In this document: positions 1 to 5,094 of the stretch, in pieces
How positions within the stretch are numbered: the first letter of the stretch is position 1
Layout of the letters: each line of letters starts with the position of its first letter
Assembly: GCA_948496895.1 (NCBI GenBank)
Contig: CAOOJO010000153.1
Location: forward strand, 1-6,566
Length of the DNA: 6,566 nt
Reading direction: 5' to 3'
Origin: an uncultured Acetatifactor sp.
GTDB lineage: Bacteria; Bacillota; Clostridia; Lachnospirales; Lachnospiraceae
Program-made: the position numbers and the translations under genes
Notes under the pieces: generated by a model
Database searches by the model: none
Told to the model about the DNA's origin: nothing
What the model saw: only the letters and a program-made list of their open reading frames with translations

Positions 1-373
1 CGGGAGTCGAACCCGTGTCCAAAAGCCCATTCCCTGTCCTTCTACTATCATAGTCCGTTATCTTCGCAGGTCTTTCTCCTGCATTTTCCCTCCTCTGACA
101 GACAACGAACGATCTGGCAGATTCGGTAGCTTCATGGTACGCCCGCGCGGGCAAAGCTTAGCGCGCGTCGTTTCCCACATAGTCGATGCCCGGATTCCGG
201 AGTGTGGGTGCCCCGGAGCGGACAAGCCGCCTTAAGGCGGCGTCACCAGCTGCGATTAAGCAGCCAGCGCGTACTGATAATTATCTTCAGCGTTTAGTTT
301 AAGTTTGCGATTAACGTGTCGCAACGGATAGCTTCTCCAGCTGCAAGACCCCTGTCGAAACCTTTACTACCCC
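1..373 (-). ncRNA. ssrA: tmRNA (transfer-messenger RNA), 3' end cut by window edge
   Basis: This RNA rescues ribosomes stalled on mRNAs lacking a stop codon. It enters as an alanyl-tRNA mimic, then supplies a short reading frame that tags the protein for proteolysis. Read on the minus strand, the 5' end is GGGGTAGTAAAGGTTTCGAC (about 373 downward), the family's conserved D-arm-like start, with G3 as expected for alanine identity. The tag frame lies at 256-291. A perfect GCCGCC-TTAA-GGCGGC hairpin (226-241) follows, and further GC-rich stretches fit the pseudoknot region. At the window start the T arm reads GGACACGGGTTCGACTCCCG, which is a T loop with a CGGG/CCCG stem. Only the last bases (rest of the acceptor stem and CCA) are missing. 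It lies downstream of a Uma2-family gene rather than directly after smpB. The exact 5' end is inferred from family resemblance. Confidence 0.96.
256..291 (-). other. tmRNA tag-peptide reading frame
   Basis: Within the tmRNA the minus strand reads GCT GAA GAT AAT TAT CAG, then TAC GCG CTG GCT GCT TAA, encoding AEDNYQYALAA and a stop. The resume codon is taken as GCT (289-291) because it follows a TAAAC stretch, like the TAGTC before GCA in E. coli. The ALAA end is the conserved degradation signal read by ClpXP-type proteases. The frame has 11 sense codons against 10 in E. coli. The resume codon is inferred by analogy. Confidence 0.9.
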
Positions 374-397
374 TTATTCAATTTTACCTACACCTTT

Positions 398-426
398 ATT
401 ATAACAATGTTTTCAAAAAGTGTAAA
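398..426 (-). promoter_or_regulatory. ssrA promoter, sigma-A type
   Basis: On the minus strand a -35 box TTTACA (421-426, one mismatch to TTGACA) is followed by a 17-nt spacer and a perfect -10 box TATAAT (398-403). The predicted start is near 391, about 18 nt before the mature tmRNA 5' end, leaving a short leader for RNase P to remove. The -35 box lies 30 nt past the stop codon of the upstream Uma2 gene, so ssrA can be transcribed independently of the smpB operon. Confidence 0.85.
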
Positions 427-456
427 GACTTTAATTTCTTTTTCGAAACTTTAAAA

Positions 457-1008
457 CTATGCCAACAACTCTGAAATATTTATTCCCAAATCCTCATAGA
501 TGCATACGGGAACCGTGTCCTCAAATGAATATTGATCCGTTCCCTTTTCGTGTTCGAAATCAAACACTGTGACGGTTTTTTTCAAGGGATTCACAATCCA
601 GTATTCCCTGACACCCGCCGTCCGATATTTAAAAAGCTTTATGCCGTAATCCATCTGCCTGGTAGACGGGGATATTATTTCTATGATCCAGTCGGGAGCA
701 CCGCTGCAGCCCTTTTCGTTTATCTTATCACCGTCACATATGACCGAGATATCAGGCTCCACATAATCCCTGTCATCCTGGTTCAAAAACACCGCAAATG
801 GAGCAGGAAACACTTCACAGCTTCCGCCTTTCGCCTTGACATAATTACATATAGCATTATACAAACCACCCAATATCCGCTGATGGCCTGTATTCGGCGG
901 AGCCATCATATATATCCGGCCGTCAATGAGCTCCGCACGCTCCCCCTCGGGCAGGGCATAGATATCTTCGATTGTATGGCTGTTCTCCTCCAATAATGCC
1001 AAATCCAT
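457..1008 (-). CDS. Uma2-family (DUF820) PD-(D/E)XK nuclease-fold protein, copy 1
   Basis: This 183-residue protein is of usual Uma2 length. The family has a restriction-endonuclease-like fold but no settled biological role. Recognisable elements are AELIDG (residues 25-30) followed by YMM, YVEPDISVI (82-90, with D86), DWIIEIISPS (106-115, with E110), K124 in a DYGIKLFKYRTAGV stretch, and EYWIVNP (135-141). D86, E110 and K124 are the likely metal-binding and catalytic set, so it appears intact. The ATG at 1006-1008 has GGAGG at 1019-1023, 10 nt upstream. The smpB stop (1028-1030) is 19 nt before the start, so it looks co-transcribed with smpB. No convincing terminator follows it before the ssrA promoter. 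Its DNA is visibly more AT-rich than smpB and rnr, a possible sign of later arrival. Nuclease activity is inferred from the fold only. Confidence 0.9.
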   Translation of the reverse strand: MDLALLEENSHTIEDIYALPEGERAELIDGRIYMMAPPNTGHQRILGGLYNAICNYVKAKGGSCEVFPAPFAVFLNQDDRDYVEPDISVICDGDKINEKGCSGAPDWIIEIISPSTRQMDYGIKLFKYRTAGVREYWIVNPLKKTVTVFDFEHEKGTDQYSFEDTVPVCIYEDLGINISELLA

Positions 1009-1027
1009 TTTCTGTCAGCCTCCTTCC

Positions 1028-1498
1028 TCATAGATTCCTGATTTTGAACTCCCGCTCCGTCTCCCTGCGCTGGTCCTTTCTGGCGATGGACTCCCGCTTG
1101 TCGTATAGCTTCTTGCCCCGGGCCAGGCCTATCTGGGTCTTGACCCTGCCGTTCTTGAAGTAGACCTGGAGGGGAACTAGGGTGTAGCCCTTCTCGGCCA
1201 CCTTTCCCGCCAGCTTGTTGATCTCGTATTTGTGCATCAGGAGCTTCTTCACCCGCAGGGGGTCTTTGTTGAAGATGTTCCCCTTCTCGTAGGGGCTGAC
1301 GTGCATGCCGTACACGAACACTTCCCCGTTTTCAATACGGATGAAGGATTCCTTGATGCTGCACTTGCCCATGCGCATGGATTTCACCTCCGTGCCGTGA
1401 AGGGCTATGCCGGCCTCATAGGTCTCGTCTATGAAATATTCGTGGTATGCCTTTTTGTTGTTGGCAATCAGCTTCTGTGGTTCCTTTTCCTTTGCCAT
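1028..1498 (-). CDS. smpB: SsrA-binding protein SmpB
   Basis: SmpB binds tmRNA and carries it to the empty A site of stalled ribosomes, the key protein partner in trans-translation. The 156-residue product matches the usual length. The conserved start IANNKKAYHEYFIDE (11-25) leads into the OB-fold with GIALHGTEVKS (30-40). DPLRVKKLLMHKYEI (79-93) follows. The basic C-terminal tail GLARGKKLYDKRE (124-136) continues to FKIRNL; this tail occupies the mRNA channel in known structures. The ATG at 1496-1498 is preferred because AGAGGTG lies 6 nt upstream. An in-frame GTG three codons earlier (1505-1507) overlaps that site and has no good site of its own. The gene is 65 nt downstream of rnr and upstream of a Uma2 gene, probably in one operon. 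Its RNA partner ssrA lies 655 bp further on. Confidence 0.97.
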   Translation of the reverse strand: MAKEKEPQKLIANNKKAYHEYFIDETYEAGIALHGTEVKSMRMGKCSIKESFIRIENGEVFVYGMHVSPYEKGNIFNKDPLRVKKLLMHKYEINKLAGKVAEKGYTLVPLQVYFKNGRVKTQIGLARGKKLYDKRESIARKDQRRETEREFKIRNL

Positions 1499-1504
1499 TC
1501 CTGT

Positions 1505-1561
1505 CACCTCTGTTCAGGTGCGGGCCGCAGCAATTCTTTCTGTAATCGCCGCATGCACCTG
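1505..1561 (-). promoter_or_regulatory. Possible alternative RNA hairpins at the smpB ribosome binding site
   Basis: The rnr-smpB gap contains three related segments on the minus strand. CAGGTGC (1555-1561) lies just after the rnr stop, GCACCTG is at 1515-1521, and AGGTG (1505-1509) is part of the smpB ribosome binding site. The middle segment can pair with the last, as CACCT/AGGTG around a 6-nt loop, hiding the site. It can instead pair with the first (7 perfect base pairs, 33-nt loop), freeing it. The two pairings exclude each other. The base matches are direct observations; a regulatory function is inference, and the short stems could be chance. Confidence 0.3.
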
Positions 1562-1563
1562 CT

Positions 1564-3735
1564 CTATGAAACAATGCTGAAATCGATAGTCCGGTTGAAC
1601 CTGTCGCAGTCCTCCACCCGCACCCTGACGGGCATGCCCAGCTTGTAGCTCTTCCCTGTGGCGTCCCCCACCATCTCATACCTGCTCTCGTCATAGCGGA
1701 AGAAGTCCCCGGGCAGCTTGGACACATGTATCAGCCCCTCCACCGTATTGGGCAGCTCCACATAGATGCCGAAGCTGGTGATGCCGGAGATGACGCCATC
1801 GTATTCCCGGCCGATTCGTTCCTCCATGTACTCCACCTTCTTGAGCTTGTCGGTCTCCCGCTCGGCCTCGTCCGCCCTGCGCTCGGTCTCGGAGCTGTGC
1901 TTTGCCACCTCCGGCAGGATCTCCTGGTAGTGGGCAATCCGCTCCTCCTTCAGCCTCCCCCGGAGCTGCTCCTTGATGATCCTGTGGATCTGGAGGTCCG
2001 GGTATCTGCGGATGGGGGAGGTGAAGTGGCAGTAGTAGGGGCATGCCAGGCCGAAATGGCCGCTGCAGTCTATGCTGTACTTGGCCTGCTTCATGCTCCG
2101 CAGGGCCAGGCGGCTGATCATGGGCTCCTCGGGGGTCCCGGCGATTTTGGCCAGGAGCTTCTGGATCTCCTTGGGGTGGACCTCCTCCCCGGAGGTCTTC
2201 TGCCCCGCCCGGCCCACGGCTTTCATATAATAGCCGAAATTATTGATGAACGCGGCCAGCTTCTGGATGCGCTCCCTGTCCGGCACATCGTGGACGCGGT
2301 AGACGAAGGGCAGCTCCATCCAGTAGAAATGCTGGGCTATGGTCTCGTTGGCCGCCAGCATGAAGTCCTCTATGATGTCCGTGGCCACATTGCGCTCGTA
2401 GGGCTTAATCTCCGTGGGATGGCCGTCCCTGTCCAGGAGAATCTTGCACTCCGGGAAGTCGAAGTCGATGGAGCCACGTTTCAAGCGCTTCTCCCGCAGA
2501 ATCGCGGCCAGCGCGGCCATCTCCCGGAACATCGGGACGAGCTCTTTGTACTGCCCGTAGCCCTCCTCCCGCTCCGCCAGGCCCTCGTCCTCCAGCAGCG
2601 CCTTCACCACCGTGTAGGACATGCGCTTGTCCACCCGGATCACGGACTCGCAGATCTCATAATCGGAGATCTCCCCGTCCGGCTCCACTGTCATCAGGCA
2701 GCTGAGCGCCAGCCTGTCCACGCCCTCGTTCAGGGAGCAGATGCCGTTGGACAGCGCGTGGGGCAGCATGGGGATCACCCTGTCCACCAGGTAGACGCTG
2801 GTGCCCCGCTTCAGGGCCTCCCTGTCCAGGGCGGAATTCTCCTGGACATAGTTGGTCACATCCGCGATATGGACGCCCAGGTGGTACTTCTCTCCGTCAA
2901 AGGTGACGCTGACCGCATCGTCCAGATCCTTGGCATCCTCGCCGTCGATGGTGACCATGACCACATCCCGTAGGTCCCTGCGCCCGGCCATGTCCGCCTC
3001 GGACACCTCCTGGGACACCCGCTCCACCTGGTTCATGATTTTCCCTGAGAACTCCACCGGCAGCTCATAGCCGCGGACGATGGACATGATGTCCACGCCG
3101 GGGTCATTGATATGGCCCAGTATCTCCACTACCCTGCCCTCGGGACTCTTTCTGTCGCTGCCATAATCCGTGATGTCCACCACCACCTTGTGGCCGCTCA
3201 TGGCCCCCTTGGAGTGCTCCTTGGGCACGAAGATGTCCTGGGGCAGCTTATTGTTGTCCGGGACTACGAAGCCGTAATGTTCCTTGGCTCTGTCATAGGT
3301 GCCTACAATCTGCTTCATGCCCCGGGTAACAATCCTGACTACCTGGGCCTCCTGCCGCTTTCCCTCGGTCTCGGGCAACAGGGCCACCTCCACGGTGTCC
3401 TTGTGGAAGGCGCCTCCTGTCTTACCCTCAGGAATGTATAAATCCTCTTCCCTGCCTTCTATCTCCACGAAGCCAAAGCCCTTGGCATGACTGATGAAGG
3501 TGCCTGTCAGGGCCCGGCCGTTTCCTTTGACATATTTCGCTTTGGAGGTGAGCGCCAGCTTCCCCTCCTCTAAAAGCTCCCGCAGGATTCCCCGGAAGTC
3601 TTCTCTGTCCTCTTTGGCCACCTGCATGAAGGCAGCCATCTCTTTCTCTTTCATGGGGACGTAGATGGAATCGCTGACCAGCTCACAGATGATCTTCTTC
3701 CTGGCGTCCCACGCTTTCTGACTCATATTTCCCAT
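1564..3735 (-). CDS. rnr: Ribonuclease R (3'-5' exoribonuclease, RNB family)
   Basis: RNase R degrades structured RNA from the 3' end. In bacteria where this has been studied it also removes non-stop mRNAs released by tmRNA-SmpB. The 723 residues show the full domain order: an N-terminal winged-helix-like part (about 1-65), two cold-shock domains (GTFISHAKGFGFV at 78-90; VGTYDRAKEHYGFVVPD at 144-160), the RNB catalytic domain (about 250-585) and an S1 domain (about 643-721, with SGITSFGIYVEL). The catalytic aspartates are in IDGEDAKDLDDAV: D264, D270, D272 and D273. HIADVTNYV (289-297) and TSPIRRYPD (572-580) are further family marks. The protein ends at the S1 domain with no lysine-rich tail. 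ATG 3733-3735 is the longest start, with an in-frame TAG at 3742-3744. A second ATG at 3724-3726 is possible, and neither has a strong ribosome binding site. It lies after the secG terminator and before smpB. Confidence 0.97.
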   Translation of the reverse strand: MGNMSQKAWDARKKIICELVSDSIYVPMKEKEMAAFMQVAKEDREDFRGILRELLEEGKLALTSKAKYVKGNGRALTGTFISHAKGFGFVEIEGREEDLYIPEGKTGGAFHKDTVEVALLPETEGKRQEAQVVRIVTRGMKQIVGTYDRAKEHYGFVVPDNNKLPQDIFVPKEHSKGAMSGHKVVVDITDYGSDRKSPEGRVVEILGHINDPGVDIMSIVRGYELPVEFSGKIMNQVERVSQEVSEADMAGRRDLRDVVMVTIDGEDAKDLDDAVSVTFDGEKYHLGVHIADVTNYVQENSALDREALKRGTSVYLVDRVIPMLPHALSNGICSLNEGVDRLALSCLMTVEPDGEISDYEICESVIRVDKRMSYTVVKALLEDEGLAEREEGYGQYKELVPMFREMAALAAILREKRLKRGSIDFDFPECKILLDRDGHPTEIKPYERNVATDIIEDFMLAANETIAQHFYWMELPFVYRVHDVPDRERIQKLAAFINNFGYYMKAVGRAGQKTSGEEVHPKEIQKLLAKIAGTPEEPMISRLALRSMKQAKYSIDCSGHFGLACPYYCHFTSPIRRYPDLQIHRIIKEQLRGRLKEERIAHYQEILPEVAKHSSETERRADEAERETDKLKKVEYMEERIGREYDGVISGITSFGIYVELPNTVEGLIHVSKLPGDFFRYDESRYEMVGDATGKSYKLGMPVRVRVEDCDRFNRTIDFSIVS

Positions 3736-3774
3736 ATCTTGCTATACCCCATTCCCGCCTTTTGCGGGTGAACA

Positions 3775-3807
3775 TAAAAAACACCCTTGCAGCATCCGCA
3801 AGAGTGT
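3775..3807 (-). terminator. Intrinsic terminator after secG
   Basis: The minus strand reads ACACTCTTGC, loop GGATGCT, then GCAAGGGTGT. This is a 10-bp stem (3798-3807 with 3781-3790) with a single G-U pair, followed directly by a T run (3776-3781). It begins 14 nt beyond the secG stop codon. The rnr start is only about 40 nt further on and no convincing separate promoter fits between them, so rnr and smpB may depend on read-through. Confidence 0.88.
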
Positions 3808-3821
3808 CTCTTCTACGTATC

Positions 3822-4061
3822 TTAGAATACATTCAGGTTCAGTATGACCGCGAGGAGCATGAACAATGCGGCCAATATCTTGGTAAGCTTTACCAGCAGC
3901 CCCTCCATGGAGCGTCCTTTGTTCTTGCCCCAGTAGGTCTCAGCGGCTCCGCTGATGGCCCCAAGTCCTGCCGACTTGCCCTCCTGCATCAATACCAACA
4001 CAACAAGCGCTATGCATATGATGATAAATAAAATTGTCAATATAATCTTTAAGGCTCCCAA
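3822..4061 (-). CDS. secG: Preprotein translocase subunit SecG
   Basis: SecG is the small non-essential membrane subunit of the SecYEG export channel. The 79-residue product has the expected two membrane helices, about residues 5-26 and 56-79. They are joined by the conserved loop LMQEGKSAGLGAISGAAE (24-41), then TYWGKNKGRS. The preferred start is TTG at 4059-4061, because AGGAGG (4072-4077) lies exactly 10 nt upstream. An in-frame GTG at 4068-4070 is only 1 nt from that site. A further TTG at 4137-4139 would add a 26-residue extension with no family resemblance. The gene heads the secG-rnr-smpB cluster, has its own terminator, and is divergent from a Uma2-family gene. Confidence 0.94.
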   Translation of the reverse strand: MGALKIILTILFIIICIALVVLVLMQEGKSAGLGAISGAAETYWGKNKGRSMEGLLVKLTKILAALFMLLAVILNLNVF

Positions 4062-4071
4062 CTGTCCCACA

Positions 4072-4077
4072 CCTCCT
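4072..4077 (-). promoter_or_regulatory. Ribosome binding site deciding the secG TTG start
   Basis: A perfect AGGAGG on the minus strand fixes the secG start. It is 10 nt from TTG (4059-4061), which is good spacing, but 1 nt from GTG (4068-4070), which is too close. It also makes the longer reading with an N-terminal extension unlikely. Confidence 0.8.
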
Positions 4078-4148
4078 ATGGTCTCCCTGGCCCTCACCAC
4101 AGGCTCTTCTCTTATCGGAAAACCAAAACTTATGTCCAAACTTTATTT

Positions 4149-4177
4149 ATCTTAACACAGACCTGGCAAAAAAGCAA
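4149..4177 (-). promoter_or_regulatory. Putative secG promoter (extended -10)
   Basis: On the minus strand a -10-like TAAGAT (4149-4154) is preceded by TGT (4155-4157), the TGn element of an extended -10. TTGCTT (4172-4177) lies 17 nt upstream as a weak -35. It faces secG and overlaps a perfect inverted repeat at 4165-4190. The match is moderate (4/6 and 3/6), so this is a prediction. Confidence 0.45.
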
Positions 4178-4190
4178 CTACTTTTTTGCC
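4165..4190. repeat. Perfect 10-bp inverted repeat between divergent genes
   Basis: GGCAAAAAAG, loop CAACTA, then CTTTTTTGCC form a perfect 10-bp inverted repeat with a 6-nt loop between secG and the divergent Uma2 gene. It covers the weak -35 box predicted for secG. It could be an operator for a dimeric regulator, or a symmetric A/T-rich hairpin. It is not a classic terminator because the T run is inside the stem. Just beyond it, AATTTAAG occurs twice (4194-4201 and 4207-4214). Confidence 0.6.
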
Positions 4191-4224
4191 GTAAATTTAA
4201 GCCGCGAATTTAAGTACAGCTATA

Positions 4225-4253
4225 TTGTGGTTGCTGGTTTGTTTTGATATAAT
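4225..4253 (+). promoter_or_regulatory. Promoter of the plus-strand Uma2 gene (extended -10)
   Basis: A perfect TATAAT (4248-4253) is preceded by TGA (4245-4247), an extended -10 element. TTGTGG (4225-4230) lies 17 nt upstream as a weak -35. The predicted transcription start near 4260 gives a 5' leader of about 180 nt before the ATG at 4439. GTTGAC (4254-4259) with GTCAAC (4275-4280) forms an inverted repeat spanning the predicted start, a plausible operator position. Confidence 0.65.
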
Positions 4254-4259
4254 GTTGAC

Positions 4260-4438
4260 TCAGAAGGACGCTGTGTCAACTTCTGAATTCCATGTGCGCT
4301 GAAGCGCACGTAATCATGGTATCATCAATATTATCAAGAACACATGTACAATTTATATTCAGCCCGGCAAGGCATCCGCACTGTTCCCCTGATACTGCGT
4401 AAAAGCCTTGCTGCACCGGCTGGAAGAAAGGTGGCGGA
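4260..4438 (+). promoter_or_regulatory. Long, potentially structured 5' leader without a convincing gene
   Basis: This stretch of about 180 nt separates the predicted transcription start from the Uma2 start codon. It holds three possible hairpins: TCAGAAG/CTTCTGA (4260-4266 with 4280-4286); GTGCGC-TGAA-GCGCAC (4294-4309), enclosed by CCAT/ATGG (4290-4293 with 4316-4319); and GCAAGGC/GCCTTGC (4367-4373 with 4405-4411), extended by AGCC/GGCT (4361-4364 with 4418-4421). A longer-range GTATCA/TGATAC pair (4319-4324 with 4390-4395) competes with the last one. I do not recognise a known riboswitch class. The pairings are visible; regulation is inferred. Confidence 0.4.
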
Positions 4439-4987
4439 ATGAGTATATTAGCAGGGCAACCGGAATACTGCACGATGGATGACATCAGGAACCTGCCGGA
4501 AGGGCAGCGGGCCGAACTGATTGACGGCGAGCTGTATATGATGGCAGCGCCCGGTATGATGCATCAAAGGATCCTAATGGAATTGGCTTTCCGTATAAGG
4601 GATTATATAGGAAAAAATAGAGGGGACTGCGAAGTCCTTCCCGCTCCTTTTGCCGTATTCCTGAACGCAGACGACCGAATCTACGTAGAGCCCGACCTCT
4701 CCGTCATCTGTGATAAGGAGAAGCTCACGGAGGATGGCTGCAAGGGCGCGCCGGACTGGGTCATTGAAATCGCCTCCCCCACCAGCCGCCCCATGGACTA
4801 CAATAAGAAGCTGTTCAAATACAGGACTGCAGGCGTCCGGGAATACTGGATCATCGATTATGAGCGCGACCTGATCACGGTCTATGATTTTGAACATGAC
4901 GAGATGACGGATTACACCCTGAAGGACAAGGTAAAAGCCGGCATTTATCAGGATCTGGAAATCGATTTTTCACAGATGGTTCTGTGA
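4439..4987 (+). CDS. Uma2-family (DUF820) PD-(D/E)XK nuclease-fold protein, copy 2
   Basis: This 182-residue protein is a paralogue of the Uma2 protein at 457-1008. The two align without gaps over about residues 11-160, with roughly 94 of 150 positions identical by eye. The same landmarks fall at the same residue numbers: AELIDG (25-30), YVEPDLSVI (82-90, D86), DWVIEIASPTS (106-116, E110), K124 and EYWIID (135-140). The predicted active site is therefore intact. The ATG at 4439-4441 has AAAGGTGG (4427-4434) 4 nt upstream. Unlike copy 1 it appears to be a single-gene unit, with its own extended -10 promoter, a long leader and a shared terminator downstream. It is divergent from secG and convergent with the oppF-like gene. 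The family fold is known; the cellular role is not. Confidence 0.9.
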   Translation: MSILAGQPEYCTMDDIRNLPEGQRAELIDGELYMMAAPGMMHQRILMELAFRIRDYIGKNRGDCEVLPAPFAVFLNADDRIYVEPDLSVICDKEKLTEDGCKGAPDWVIEIASPTSRPMDYNKKLFKYRTAGVREYWIIDYERDLITVYDFEHDEMTDYTLKDKVKAGIYQDLEIDFSQMVL

Positions 4988-5019
4988 CATGGGAGCCTCT
5001 TCTCCATCGGCTTCGGATG

Positions 5020-5065
5020 AAAAAACATATTCCCACGGGAAGCGCCAGGCCTCCCGTGGGAATAT
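5020..5065 (-). terminator. Strong, probably bidirectional terminator between convergent genes
   Basis: A perfect 14-bp inverted repeat, ATATTCCCACGGGA (5027-5040) with TCCCGTGGGAATAT (5052-5065), surrounds an 11-nt loop. On the minus strand it is followed closely by six Ts (5020-5025), a textbook intrinsic terminator for the oppF-like gene, 29 nt beyond its stop codon. On the plus strand the following TCTATTCTCT is a weaker T-rich tail, so it may also end the Uma2 transcript, whose stop is 39 nt upstream. Confidence 0.92.
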
Positions 5066-5094
5066 TCTATTCTCTGTCCTATCCTCACAAGCGA

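Noticed and set aside
427..456. Terminator between Uma2 copy 1 and the ssrA promoter
   Set aside because: Only a weak A/T-rich pairing (AGTTTC with GAAATT) is visible, without a following T run.
1726..2973. Long plus-strand open frame of 415 codons opposite rnr
   Set aside because: It is antisense to the clearly real RNase R gene, has a low-complexity L/V/G/H/D-rich product with no family resemblance, and follows from the GC-rich codon pattern of rnr.
4062..4139. N-terminal extension of SecG by 26 residues from an upstream TTG
   Set aside because: The extension is hydrophilic and unlike SecG, has no ribosome binding site at its start, and contains the perfect AGGAGG that serves the downstream TTG.
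4292..4402. Possible 36-residue peptide in the Uma2 copy 2 leader, starting MCAEAHV
   Set aside because: It has no ribosome binding site before either ATG, and the frame overlaps the predicted hairpins. It is better explained as untranslated leader.
4361..4437. Cobalamin riboswitch suggested by a CCGCACTGT stretch
   Set aside because: The GCCACTG box and the GGGAA-GGTG parts of the conserved core are absent, and the downstream gene is unrelated to cobalamin.
4276..4485. Minus-strand 69-codon frame opposite the Uma2 leader
   Set aside because: It overlaps the start of a real plus-strand gene, has no family resemblance, and runs against the leader and promoter on the other strand.
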